64,000 bases of DNA, from assembly GCF_947507565.1 (NCBI RefSeq), contig NC_089180.1:3038001-3102000 (forward strand), written 5' to 3'. Below, one piece after another: positions 54,863-64,000 of the stretch (positions within the stretch are counted from its first letter, which is position 1; each line of letters opens with the position of its first letter). The notes beneath the pieces are model-generated. The model ran no database searches. It was not told where the DNA came from and saw only the letters and a list, made by a program, of their open reading frames with translations. Position numbers and translations under genes: made by a program. The DNA is from Oscarella lobularis. Lineage: Eukaryota; Porifera; Homoscleromorpha; Homosclerophorida; Oscarellidae.

Positions 54863-57495
54863 ATGGCGGATTCCATTCTGCGAGAGCGGTCAAGGACCGT
54901 GCGTTCTTCTTCTTTTCACGACAAATGCACCAAATGGTACTTGGGGGGTGTTAGTTTATCGACGTGGAGCAGTTCTAACCCCTTTCGCTTATTCAGGCTT
55001 CGCTCTACTTGCGTTCTTTCTGTCGATTCGCGTGTTACTATAAGCGTCCTGCTCCTTCTTGCAAATTCTTTCGTGATGAGTGAACGTGCAGCAATGCTTT
55101 CACACATTGAACTAGGATATCTTGTTGCCGATGCCTTTGGCGATCAAGTGTCTCGAATAAGAGCTAAACGAAAACGAGAACTAGATGCCAGTGGTAAGCA
55201 ATGTGAGTATCAGTACCAAGGGCTGTCGCTCAGAGAGCCTGCAGCGCCTGGCCATGTATACAAGTATCGTTGTCGATCTTGGAGAACCTCCAACACCAGC
55301 TTTCCAGTTTATATTCCCAAGTCAAAGAGGAAAGACAGGCGAAAGAAGCACTAAGCGTTAAGCTTGGCTTTGCTTCGACATCTTATGAAGTTGCGAGGAC
55401 AAGAGATGCGTGTGCTGTTGAAGCTGAAGTCAGTCAGCTAGTGGCTCAGCAAGTGGCTCTTGAAAGAAGCAGAACGCTGTCTTCTATTCGTGAAATATGC
55501 GACGCGGAGCTGGACAAACTGGGCCAGAGCACCGGCTGTTTCAAATTGACTGCTGACGTTGCTGATTCCTTGACAGGTTTCAGCATATCAGAAATACAGT
55601 CCTGCTGCAAAACAGTCGCGCCTCTTCTGACACACATTCTTTCCATCGGTGATAGTGAGCCTAATCGTGGCTCTGTAGTTGTGCGCGAACTTCGATGCGT
55701 GACTTTAATGTCTGTGCTGGCAAAGCAGAAGGGAATGCGGCTGCTTATGTTTCAGCTACTGCTCAGCTTGATGTGCTTTGCAAGGGCCGTATCGAGGCCT
55801 GTTCTGGACACTCTGAATCGTGTTGGGATCTGCATGAGTTATCAACGAACTTTAGATTGGCTGAAGGAAATCGCCAAGAAAACTACAACCGAGCACCAAT
55901 TGGAAAAAGGCCAATGGTTACTAGTTTATGACAATGTGAATTTTCAGAAGAAAATTCGACATGAACGTTTGGGAAGGAAAGGAGAATCATGGAACTTTAC
56001 GAGTCGTCTGGCTGTAAAGATTGATCGTCTGCCTCCAGCTGATTTGGTAGCCAAGGGAAATAAGCCACAGTGCTCGCGATCTTCTCTATTACCGGAATCA
56101 ATACTGCCATCCGACGAGGACGAGGATGCGTTTTTCAGAAGATGCATTGGCGAAATAAAAATTGTTATGGTAAAGTATTTCGAAGGACTTTTGCATCAGG
56201 TTGCGGACAGTCGCAGTCACCAGTCGTCGCAGAAAAGCACAATTCTTCCACTATCACTAATGCAGACTGACGAGAGTGTTATCGACAATAATATTGACAT
56301 TCTTCTGAACTCTGCCAAAATTCTGTCATGGACAGGGTCTGAGGATCACTGCGTTGTTGGTGATCAAGCCACATGCACTACAATTAGAGGTGCAAAAAGA
56401 CGGCGCATTGACGATTGCAATTGCTTGCAACGGCTGGAGTGGGTTAATGAAAGCCCGGGAGACTTCCACTTCTTATGGGAGTGCCTTCGTGTCATATTTC
56501 TTTCGCATTGGGGCTCAGTTGATGACAAAGGTTCTTTGTGTCAAATGAAACATTTGCTAAACAGAAGTCAAGTCGACAAGGACGCTAAAAGGTTTCAACA
56601 GTGTGATGAATTTTTACAGGACGTGCTTGATGCAACACTAGTTTGCGCTCTGACAAGATTTATGGGACTGAGTTCTCCAATCGATGAAATTGAAGTGACA
56701 GAGGGGATGCACCTTGCTTTCATGGAAGACGTTGCACAGAGATTTGTCAGTTCGTTTGTTGCTGTGCCCAGAAACGTTGACGATTCAGAGACAGATCACG
56801 CATTCAATCGACAACGAAGTTTTGTTCACGCAGCGATCCTGTATCGTGATCTTAGAAACGCTATCCGCTACGAGGATGGACCCACAATAGTATCATTATG
56901 GCGTTGGTGGTTAGTGTACTTTGTGGCGACTGGTCGTCACCGATATAGCAGAGAAGCTGCCAACCTACAGGCTAACATAAAAGCCAACTACTCAGAACAA
57001 ATGGCGTACATTGTGACGCATAACCGTACTGTGAACGTTTCTGGAAAGACGGGGAAGGGCAAAGCCATCGACATGTCCATAGAGCATCATAATCTCATTC
57101 TTAAAAATGCTCTGAGAAATTCCGGTTCAAGCGTAACAGAAGAGCATCTGACGACTATCAGTTTAACGTCTCAGTTGCTTCATGATGCAGCAGTGAAGTT
57201 CGACAGAGAAGTGGCTCTTTCAAGTACTCAAAGCCATTCAACTTGTGGTAAAAATGACGACATTCAAGCCATGTTCCAGTTCAGCTTCGACGAAAAGTTG
57301 TGCGAAAAAATTGAGGGGCGCCAATTGAAGTCGAGAAAGAAATACGAGCCAGCTTTTAGTCAAGGAATGCAAAAGTGCATAGGAAAGCAATGGGTGCGGA
57401 AGTATTTGAAAAGTACGGCAAACTTACGCGATATGGATCTCGAAAGAGAGGCGGACGAGACGGATGCCATGAATCTAGACGAATTTTGTGAGTAG
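54863..57495 (+). CDS. putative DDE transposase, DUF6589/Academ type
   Basis: I predict two exons. Exon 1 opens at ATG 54,863 or 55,076 (the latter starts MSERAAMLSHIELGYLVADA) and ends at 55,193 before GTAAGC. Exon 2 is 55,244-57,495 after CTGCAG. The 50-bp intron joins the frames exactly (phase 1), giving about 860 or 789 residues. Exon 2 begins with a coiled coil (LENLQHQLSSLYSQVKEERQ). Candidate catalytic residues are Asp in LLVYDNVNFQ (55,930), Asp in VVGDQATCT (56,362) and Glu in KAIDMSIEHHN (57,082). YDN, GDQ and the C-terminal D-x3-E block plus VSGKTGKGKA are hallmarks I associate with DUF6589. The frame is free of stops over 2.2 kb. The stop is 7 bp from that of the convergent helicase gene. 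Confidence 0.8.
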
Positions 57496-57502
57496 CTCGT
57501 AA

Positions 57503-59207
57503 TCAAATTTTATTAGAAGAATCGCGTAAGACCACTCGTGAAACAGAATTCTCAGGTGAATACTTCCTAATAATATTGAGTATGTCTGCTGCGTATTTCT
57601 TCTGCACCGACAGAGCCAGCAAGTCATCAACTGATGTGATTCCTGAAGCTGCTTTCACTACGTTGTCTACTTGGACTAATGGCATGACGCTATCAAGTCC
57701 TCTCAACCGATACCCGCATTCCCCCTGCTGTTTTCGGAAAAGTAAAATGTTTTCCTTGATGTTTGTCTTAGCTTTAGCTGTTATACGACGAGGCTTCTCT
57801 TTGACAACTTTGGAGCGCATTCTCCTCTCTTCTCCAGCTGAAACAGGATAGACTACAGGAACGGTTCCCTGAGAACAGATACTGCAACATCGACGGGCTT
57901 CTATATCAGGAAGAATTTCATGTGAAGAAAGAATGTTCTTTATCAGAACTTCACGGATGCAAACTTCACCAGAGCAGATAAGTGCCATATCCCGATCAGC
58001 CCTTTTCACTTCTGCAGCACTGAACATCAATTCGCACACGCAATTGACTGACGTTATTCTCCCTCCGCGACCAGAGAGTTGACTGAACATCAATCCTTCC
58101 ACCGGAGGGCCGTACAGGACAACATTTGAAATGTCACCGATGTTCACTCCCATGCCAAAAGCTGAAGTTGCAATAAGAACTCTCATACTTCCAAGTTTGA
58201 AAGACTTCTGTTTTAGGCTTTTTGCTTCGCTGCTCATCGAGGCATGGTAGATACCAACCCAGCTCCTCTTCCACTCATTGTCTCCGTGAAGAGTCTCTTG
58301 AAGACAGGTGAAAATGTTGAAACACGAATCCTTTGTCAAACAGAAGACCAGCGTTTTTGGTACTGTTTCACGCTCGGTCGCCAAGTAAAGAGCATTTGCC
58401 AAATGTCTGAAGTCAATTGGTAAAGACTCCTTTTTGCGAATGGAGTAAAAGATATTCGCTCTGTTCAGAGGCAAGGATATCGTTTTGTAAGGCCACTGTA
58501 CGCCTACATCCTGGCAGATTTGATTTTCCAAGTGAGGCGGAAGGGTCGCTGAAAGTAGCATTATAGGAATTTTAGGAGCCGTGGCTCGAAGATAAGAAAC
58601 GTCCTTATACAGAGGACGAAAATCATCTCCCCATACTCGTATGCAATGGCATTCATCAAAGACAAAGAGGCCAACTTTATCTTTGACATTCTTGGAGAGG
58701 TATGAACGCCAGAATTTGTCACATAACGACTCTGGCGACGTGAACACTATGAATCAGCGTGTCAGGTAATGGAAGTAAATAGCCATTGGTTGCATACGAA
58801 AGGTAAGTTCATTTCGTGAAATTTTATCAACAATTTTTTCATTTTCTTCAGAGCCAATCCTTGATGAGGATAGGCCGTGTTCACGAATTGATTCCATCTA
58901 AAGAATGTTTTGGTATGAAGACCGAATGAAAGATCTACTAAACCTGATCTTCCATTAGAGAAATAAGAGGACTAACTAATAAAACCAATTTTTCTAGACA
59001 CATAGAAGCCAGCAGATAGCACATCGATTTTCCTCCTGATGTGGCCATTTTCACGACGACGTCTCGTCCGTTCAGGACTGCATTTGCGGCTTCAAATTGG
59101 CCAGGCCGAAATTCGCTATGGCCAAGCTTATTCAAAGCAACCCTTACATCAGGTCCGTGGTTGCTGCAAGCAACCGGACGAATAGCTAAATTCGTACTAG
59201 CCGCCAT
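57503..59207 (-). CDS. RecQ-like superfamily-2 DNA helicase
   Basis: Three exons on the minus strand (59,207-58,944; 58,897-58,798; 58,746-57,503) with 46- and 51-bp introns join in frame to about 535 residues. Motifs in order: 0 (FRPGQFEAANAV), Walker A (VVKMATSGGKSMCY), Ia (LLVSPLISLMEDQ), the RecQ-type LTFLFTSPESL across intron 2, Walker B DECHCIRVWGDDFRP, III (MLLSATLPP), IV (KTLVFCLTKDSC), V (LIATSAFGMGVN) and VI (FSQLSGRGGR; the usual Q-x-x-GRxGR). A C-terminal cysteine pair (CCSIC) hints at a RecQ zinc module. No separate WH or HRDC domain is clear. It starts next to the right TIR and probably assists transposition or repair of the element. Confidence 0.85.
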
Positions 59208-59216
59208 CGAAGCCCC

Positions 59217-59471
59217 TAGAAGCCCGTATGTGGAAGGATCCTTATTGGGGAGCTCGTTTGCGAACAGTCGCTTCGAATGGGTGCAGAGACGTACGTAGAA
59301 GAGTAAAACGTCGATCTATTACTGAAAGAACGCCGATTGCGGCGTGTAGAGCAACGGTTCCCCTACGTCATAGTAGGAGGGGTTTGAGGTGTGAAAGGGG
59401 AGGTACAGTACCAGACCCTTTCTCGCCGGTTGCGGAGCATCCGGGACCGAGAAAGGGTCTGGGTAAGAGGC
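59217..59471 (-). repeat. right terminal inverted repeat with intact hairpin
   Basis: Inverted match to the left TIR. At 59,411-59,462 it carries the hairpin CCAGACCCTTTCTCG ... CCGAGAAAGGGTCTGG, followed by gtaagaggctag. Confidence 0.9.
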
Positions 59472-59667
59472 TAGACTTTCCCTGACCCGTAGTCATGCGT
59501 ACAACGACGTCTCTGCCAAGAACTGCTGAAGTGATGGCTTCTAGCTGTCCCTGGCGAAATGCAAAGTGATGAAAGACGTTTCTAAGTATGTCGGTGGCCC
59601 TCTCGGAAATAGCTTCGGGCTCCAGCATTACCGCACTCGCATTTGAAACCATTATTAACGCACGCAC
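59472..59667 (-). pseudogene. second RecQ-like helicase, cut inside Walker A
   Basis: On the minus strand from an ATG at 59,667: AISERATDILRNVFHHFAFR, QGQLEAITSAVLGRDVVVRM, TTGQGKS. This is RecQ motif 0 (F-x-QGQ-x-EAI) and Walker A. The reading then enters the transposon end exactly after GKS. The rest of this gene is not found left of the transposon, so the insertion was followed by a rearrangement or loss. It is clearly related to, but different from, the helicase inside the transposon. Confidence 0.75.
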
Positions 59668-60740
59668 GGACTAACATTGTCACAAAGGCGACAGTTACAG
59701 CAGCCCATCCTTGTCACCTAATTACCAAGGCGGTAATCTATACCTTTAAAGCCCAAACGACGCCATTGCCGATACGGGACCGGGCGCCACGTGATCGCCC
59801 TCGATAATTTTACGGTGCCGTCGCGTTCCCCCCGTGACCTGCCGGGACCGCGCGGCGATGACGGCGATGCCCCACCGCGAACGGGCGCCGTCGAACAGCC
59901 TGCACTAGCCCGTCGCTCGGCTTACGCGCTCTTAGTATGCGTAGCTTCGAGCGTACGCCCGAGAAAGGCCCCGCCGAGAAAGGCCCTCAGTAGGCCTCAA
60001 GCGGTCGCACCACAATGGCCTGCGGAGCGTTGGGCGCCGCAGTGAAGCCATTGCCGACAGATTTTGGTGATGTTAAAGGGACGTCGGAAAATCATATCTG
60101 TCAAGTTTATTCCGCTTTGAATAAATTGTAACAGACCTGATTAACCAAACCGCCCTTCACACCAGAAAAGGCCTAGGCGTCTTTCGTGTAGCCTCTTCTA
60201 CAGATCTAGCGAACGCCCCAAAAGAACCTGCGGAGCGTTAGTACGCGGGCGCCGCTATGAAATCATCGCCGTCAAATTCCGGTTATGATTAAAGGACGTC
60301 GGAGATTCATAACCGTCAAATTTATTTCGCTGCGAATAAATTATAACAGAAGTGATTGGCCGACGCGCCCTTCGCTGCCTCAATCAATCAAACGCCAGAA
60401 AATAGCCTCTAAAGCGGTAGCGGGCGCCTTAGTGGAATCAGTCCCGGCAAAGTCCGGTCATGATTACAGAGCGTAGAAAAATCTTTTTGTGAAATTTATT
60501 AGGTTGTAAAGGGACCTCGGAAAACTCTTGTGAATAAATTATTACGTTTAAACTGACGTCGGTAAATCCCGTGTTTCAGATATCGAAACCTTAATTTACG
60601 GGTTCGATATTAAAATTATTTGATTTATACACCAGTAACCATACCTTTGGCTCCAGGTATAATAACTTAATTAGCAGTGAAAGATTTGCCAGAAAATGAA
60701 AATTCCCTACCCGTGCGAAGCACGGGTACAGCAGCTAGTC
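59668..60740 (+). mobile_element. probable non-autonomous Helitron with internal repeats
   Basis: The right end is a typical Helitron 3' terminus at 60,709-60,738. Inside are three diverged ~230-bp repeats marked by gcgggcgcc-type sequence, then aaaggacgtcgg and a run like gtcaaatttatttcgctg (around 60,060, 60,290 and 60,480). The 5' end (TC...) is not located, so the left boundary is approximate. Confidence 0.5.
60709..60738 (+). other. Helitron 3' hairpin and CTAG end
   Basis: ACCCGTGCGAAGCACGGGT forms a 7-9 bp GC stem, followed 8 bases later by CTAG and then T, the CTRR|T layout of Helitron 3' ends. Confidence 0.75.
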
Positions 60741-60808
60741 TTTTCTATTAGCAGAGTGATCACGTGGATACTCGGGTCGACACGTGGTCTATGACGCAGA
60801 CGAGTGAT

Positions 60809-60913
60809 CCCAGGCCCTCCGAGCAGTGAGAGCCGCCGCGCCCCCAAACCTCGCGCGCTAAGCCCAACGAATACTCTCGCGAACTGCTCGGAGGGCCTGG
60901 CTTGCGAGGCTAG
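60809..60913. mobile_element. solo terminal hairpin of the CCAGGCCC family
   Basis: CCAGGCCCTCCGAGCAGT (60,809) and ACTGCTCGGAGGGCCTGG (ending 60,900) form an 18-bp perfect stem around a ~60-bp GC-rich loop, followed by cttgcgaggctag. It matches the other ends of the family at the outer sequence but has its own stem sequence. Confidence 0.8.
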
Positions 60914-61672
60914 ATTTCTCTGTGTTCGTAAGGAATATACACTTGTACGGAAGGTGAGAAACTTCTTATTGACCGATGGTTTATCCACCAAAGTATCAGA
61001 GTCCTAAATTTCAGCCTGTTTTCTTGCCTTAGTAGAGTTTGTCAATGCGTCCAATTTACTGTGCGCAAATTATTTAACATATCGCTATTGCTCGGGTGTA
61101 GGAACGAGAATCAACTGACGAAAGAGGTATCTAATATCGCTGTTTTGGAAAACACGCTTTTCGATGTGAAACTCTGTTAGCGATACGTCCGTTTTTTGTT
61201 AGGTATGAGGCTAAATATTTTGCACTTTGGGTTTATTATATAGTTGTGGTCCAGGTATCGATCTCTTTGAGTGGCCGACGCAAATTTCTTTCGTGCTGCT
61301 GCGGCAGGTACGGACTCAATTTCCGTCCTTAACAAGCAGAAAGAGCAAAGGTAACGGAGGAAAAGTCGTCGTATGGCTTCGAGGTGCTAGATTTACTATG
61401 CATGTGTCGATGTTTGACCCACAGTAATGCCATGAAGACTCGTTTTGGCTAAAGGCAATACTGGATCGTCATATCCGCACATCAGTTGAGGATCGCCTTC
61501 TTCCAAAAAGCCCTAGGAAACAGAGTCAGAGTCCCGTGAATATGTGAAAAGACACTTTAAACTAGTCTAGCGCAGATAAATTTTGATCACGTGACAAAGA
61601 AAAATATTTTCTTTAGAGACTGCGCCACCAATGGTGTTGACAATCAGCCGACGCATTGCAAACGCACGCTAT
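60914..61672. other. no recognised gene
   Basis: A 66-codon frame (61,227-61,427, +) is the longest; no domain seen. Confidence 0.4.
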
Positions 61673-62068
61673 TCGATCTGGTTGCTCTTCTGTAACACAA
61701 TGTGGCACTGTTCAAGTTCAGGCGGATCATTTACAGGTACCTCTTTAATTAGATAATAAGTATTTATTAATTTCTTTTCTTCTAGGCGTGTTATAGTTGT
61801 TTGAGAGGTAAGCGCAGTTGTGAGCAAGAATCCGGGAGCGTTGCTGGGGCTGGAGTAGCAAGTACGTACAGTATGAGACACTCTCAGATTAATAATTATT
61901 GATTTTTTAGATTCCGATTATTTTCTCTATGTGTCTTCGAAGCAGACAGCGGAAAACGTCGCTTATGCTGGTCATTGTCAACAGGATCTTGCTACACAGA
62001 TAGGTGAGGGAGGGGGTGTCTTCTAAGGGACCTCTATGTGATTTTTAGACCTGTTTTTGGATTTATTA
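61673..62068 (+). pseudogene. leishmanolysin-like metallopeptidase (M8) fragment
   Basis: Exon-like pieces read RSGCSSVTQCGTVQVQADHF (ending at a GTACC donor, 61,735), then DSDYFLYVSSKQTAENVAYA followed by GHCQQDL after a TTTTTTAG acceptor (61,911), then DRPVFGFI after a further TTTTTAG. The series C-G-x-V..DxDxxLYV..AYAxxCQxD..DRPxxGxI is the N-terminal part of animal leishmanolysin-like proteases. A one-base frameshift precedes DRP. The HExxH active site is not present: the gene is cut at 62,069 by a copy of the ~700-bp repeat. Confidence 0.7.
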
Positions 62069-62268
62069 CTAGAGAATGATGGCCCGGTGTTCACCGTGTT
62101 GCCATCATGCAGAGCCTCCCATCGCTTACCGTACGCGAGTGCATAACATAGTGTGACGTCATAGTTTTTATGCTGTCACATATTCACGTTGTCATTACAG
62201 CCGTTAGCTACTACTAGTACAGCTCAGTCCTACCTACATACTGTAAATACAGTACTTGCATTATCTTT
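62069..62268 (-). repeat. inverted tail copy of the ~700-bp TGACGTCA repeat
   Basis: Matches 39,927-40,130 almost base for base, including one TGACGTCA (62,154), and breaks off at agtacttgcat. It directly interrupts the leishmanolysin exon. Confidence 0.9.
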
Positions 62269-62940
62269 ATCATGATCTCATACATCTATGCCGGCAGGGC
62301 GGACTTTCAAATACGCATGCTCTGCTAACAATGACTAATGGGCCAATAGCATTCTATTAAGACCCTCCCACAGAAAATGGCCTCGGATAAGGTCAATTCG
62401 AACCGGATAATTTTGCAAATCAAAGCCTTACTAAATATTCTTTCATATGAGATCGACGCGTTTTTTTTTCGAGAGGACGTCAATTGAGTACTACGCCTCT
62501 GAAATTGAACAACGCGCTCATATAACGATAACAGCTACATATGTTACTGCGTTTACACATATGTACAGTACCACCGTCACAACGTGGCTTAGGATAGGGT
62601 CCTCCATCAGGTTTTCACAAATCGAAGCTTTGAAAATACGCTTTGATTTGAGTTTTACCGTATTAGGGGATTTTTAGAGGGCGAGATTGCGTACGTTTCA
62701 CTTGACTTTCAAAGCCACGATAATGCCATTACCGATTTGCACCTTATCTCAGAGCTACGTTCCAAAATTACCGCATAGCAAGAATAGAAGGGATCTATTT
62801 TTCCGTTTATGGAGTCTGGTATTTCAGCTGAGTCCCGGAGCGCGCGCAGACCCCACGTCATTGAACGTCATTGAAAGGACCCGGATGACCCATTGAACGT
62901 TCGTCCTCACTCACTCCGAAAACGCTAGCAGAAGACCGAT
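62269..62940. other. no gene seen
   Basis: Only short frames; nothing recognised. Confidence 0.5.
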
Positions 62941-62952
62941 TCAGCACCAAAG

Positions 62953-64000
62953 ATGGACGGCAAAGTGAGTCTCAGCTCTAGCAGAAGTAGCGTAGCGAAG
63001 GCGCCAACGATTCACCGCCGTCTCCGCGTGCGCGCCTTCACAGGTCGGTTTCGCGCGCTGCTACGAACTGAAGGACATGACAACGAAGGAAGTATTCGCC
63101 GAAAAGATCGTCTCGAAGAGCCGCTCATCGAAACAGCGTCAGAAAGAAGAGGTTCGACGAGCGTATCCTCGCGCGGGGCCTCACTTCGAAACGTTCTTTC
63201 GCGTTCTAGATGTCGATGGAGATTGCGGTCCATCGAAGTCTCAATCACGAGAACATCGTCGGCTTTCGCGGCTACTTCGAAGACTCCGAAAACGTTTACG
63301 TTCTTCTAAGAGTGAGTTGACCCCGCCCATTTTTTCCTAGTGTAAGTATTTGATTTTCAGTCTTTGATGGAGTTGCATAAGCGACGGCGCGTTCTAACCG
63401 AAGCGGAAGCTCGATACTACATGAAACTCGGATGCCAATATTTGCACGGCGTCAAAGTCATACATCGCGATTTGAAACTTGGCAACATATTTCTCGACGG
63501 TCGACGGATTGATAGTGAAAATCGGCGATTTTGGACTCGCAGCAAAAATCGACTACGAAGGAGAAAGAAAGAGGTACAACAAATAAATTCATAGAAAAAT
63601 TTAATTATAGGCATGTGTATATAGGACCTTATGTGGGACTCCAAATTATATTGCCCCGGAGCTATAGTGATTAAGACGGGGCACAGCTGCGAAGTTGATT
63701 TGTGGTCTATAGGATGTATAATGTAAGTTACATAGGCAGGGAATGTAATAGTATCCTTATTATCTTTTATTCTAGGTACACTCTCCTCGTTGGAAAGCCC
63801 CCCTTTGAGACGAAATCCCTCAAGGAGACCTATTTGCCGCGTATCAAACGAAACGACTATTTTATTCCGCCCAAAGTGTCGCCTGCAGCACAGTCACTCA
63901 TCGTCCGACTCCTCCGTTTGATCTGTCCTCCGCCGGCTTCGCGCCGACTCGACTTCCGCTCAGCTGTTTGACGATGGCACGAGAAGAAAACGGCTACTTC
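62953..64000 (+). pseudogene. PLK1: Polo-like kinase catalytic domain, frameshifted, runs off the window
   Basis: Exon-like blocks with short introns recover a PLK1-type kinase: GK|VGFARCYELKDMTTKEVFAE (intron 62,965-63,043), KQRQKEE|MSMEIAVHRSLNHENIVGFR (intron 63,152-63,209), [20 protein letters not shown] and [20 protein letters not shown] (HRD), [19 protein letters not shown] (DFG), [33 protein letters not shown] and LKETYL. Lys in EVFAEKI and both catalytic Asp are present. Breaks: three residues (QIV-type) missing after YYMK, one-base shifts before VKIGDFG (about 63,505) and after APE (about 63,663), and a scrambled end after QSLIVRLL. The polo boxes would lie beyond the window. Because introns remain it is not a processed copy. 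Confidence 0.85.

Larger units (their letters stand above)
54599..59471. mobile_element. two-gene Academ-like DNA transposon with helicase, 4.87 kb
   Basis: About 245-bp terminal inverted repeats (54,599-54,842 and 59,217-59,471) flank two intact convergent genes: a DUF6589-type putative DDE transposase on the plus strand and a RecQ-like helicase on the minus strand. Both start codons lie within about 20 bp of the inner TIR edge, so each TIR likely supplies a promoter. A transposase plus superfamily-2 helicase matches what I recall of the helicase-carrying lineage of the Academ superfamily; that name is from memory and should be confirmed. Target duplications are not found: the left side is poly-G and the right side interrupts another helicase-like gene. 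Confidence 0.8.

Noticed and set aside
55270-55272. Start of the transposase at 55,270
   Set aside because: The codon is TTG, and a 50-bp intron upstream (55,194-55,243) joins an earlier exon in the correct phase, giving a better start at 54,863 or 55,076.
63152-63209. Apparent frame change in the Polo-like kinase between KQRQKEE and MSMEIAVH
   Set aside because: The segment starts with GT and ends in TTCTAG and its removal restores the family sequence, so it is an intron.

Overview
This is a eukaryotic, almost certainly animal, stretch. Gene remnants have short spliceosomal introns (45 to about 70 bp, GT..AG) and encode metazoan-type proteins: talin rod, a Polo-like kinase, a PKA regulatory subunit, calcium-binding EGF repeats, spectrin repeats, a leishmanolysin-like protease and CCT1. 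The transposons (CR1-like LINE, Ty3/gypsy, DIRS-like, hAT/ZNF862-like, Tigger, MULE, Helitron, an Academ-like element and MITEs) are also typical of animals. Compact introns plus this repertoire suggest an early-branching animal such as a sponge; that is inference, and the species cannot be named from the sequence.

I found no intact host gene. From 0 to 30 kb the window holds decayed transposons: a ZNF862-like hAT split by a 592-bp MITE with a clean AATATT target duplication; an integrase gene; gypsy, Helitron helicase, Tigger, MULE and tyrosine-recombinase fragments; and long AT-rich stretches without recognisable genes. From 30 to 36 kb lies a GC-rich DIRS-like retrotransposon on the minus strand (ORF1, RT, RNase H, tyrosine recombinase) with a second, truncated copy head-to-tail. 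From 36.7 to 39.9 kb is a first mosaic of broken host-gene exons (CCT1, an SDR epimerase, others). From 39.9 to 45.1 kb is a tandem and inverted array of a ~700-bp repeat carrying many perfect TGACGTCA palindromes, with a second MITE nested in two of its copies. A LINE remnant (45.8-48.05 kb) ends in a GC-rich minisatellite and a cluster of GGGGTC..GACCCC palindromes.

From 49.4 to 54.4 kb is a second mosaic: spectrin (-), EGF (-), talin (+), an exon-like minisatellite, telomere-like repeats, a kinase scrap and a PKA-R exon. Each recognised gene piece is truncated or carries frameshifts or stops although splice sites survive. From 54.6 to 59.47 kb is the best preserved object: a 4.87-kb element with ~245-bp terminal inverted repeats and two intact convergent genes, a DUF6589/Academ-type putative DDE transposase (+) and a RecQ-like helicase (-). 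Its termini carry a characteristic hairpin (CCAGRCCC..GGGYCTGG then gaggCTAG) that recurs at several other places in the window, including a 706-bp MITE, so it appears to define a local transposon family. The right end carries a Helitron 3' terminus, a leishmanolysin fragment cut by the TGACGTCA repeat, and an intron-containing but frameshifted Polo-like kinase running off the window.

Because the transposase and helicase frames are clean over kilobases, the indels in the host-gene pieces look like real decay rather than sequencing error. The region reads as a heterochromatin-, subtelomere- or B-chromosome-like patchwork of captured gene pieces and mobile DNA.
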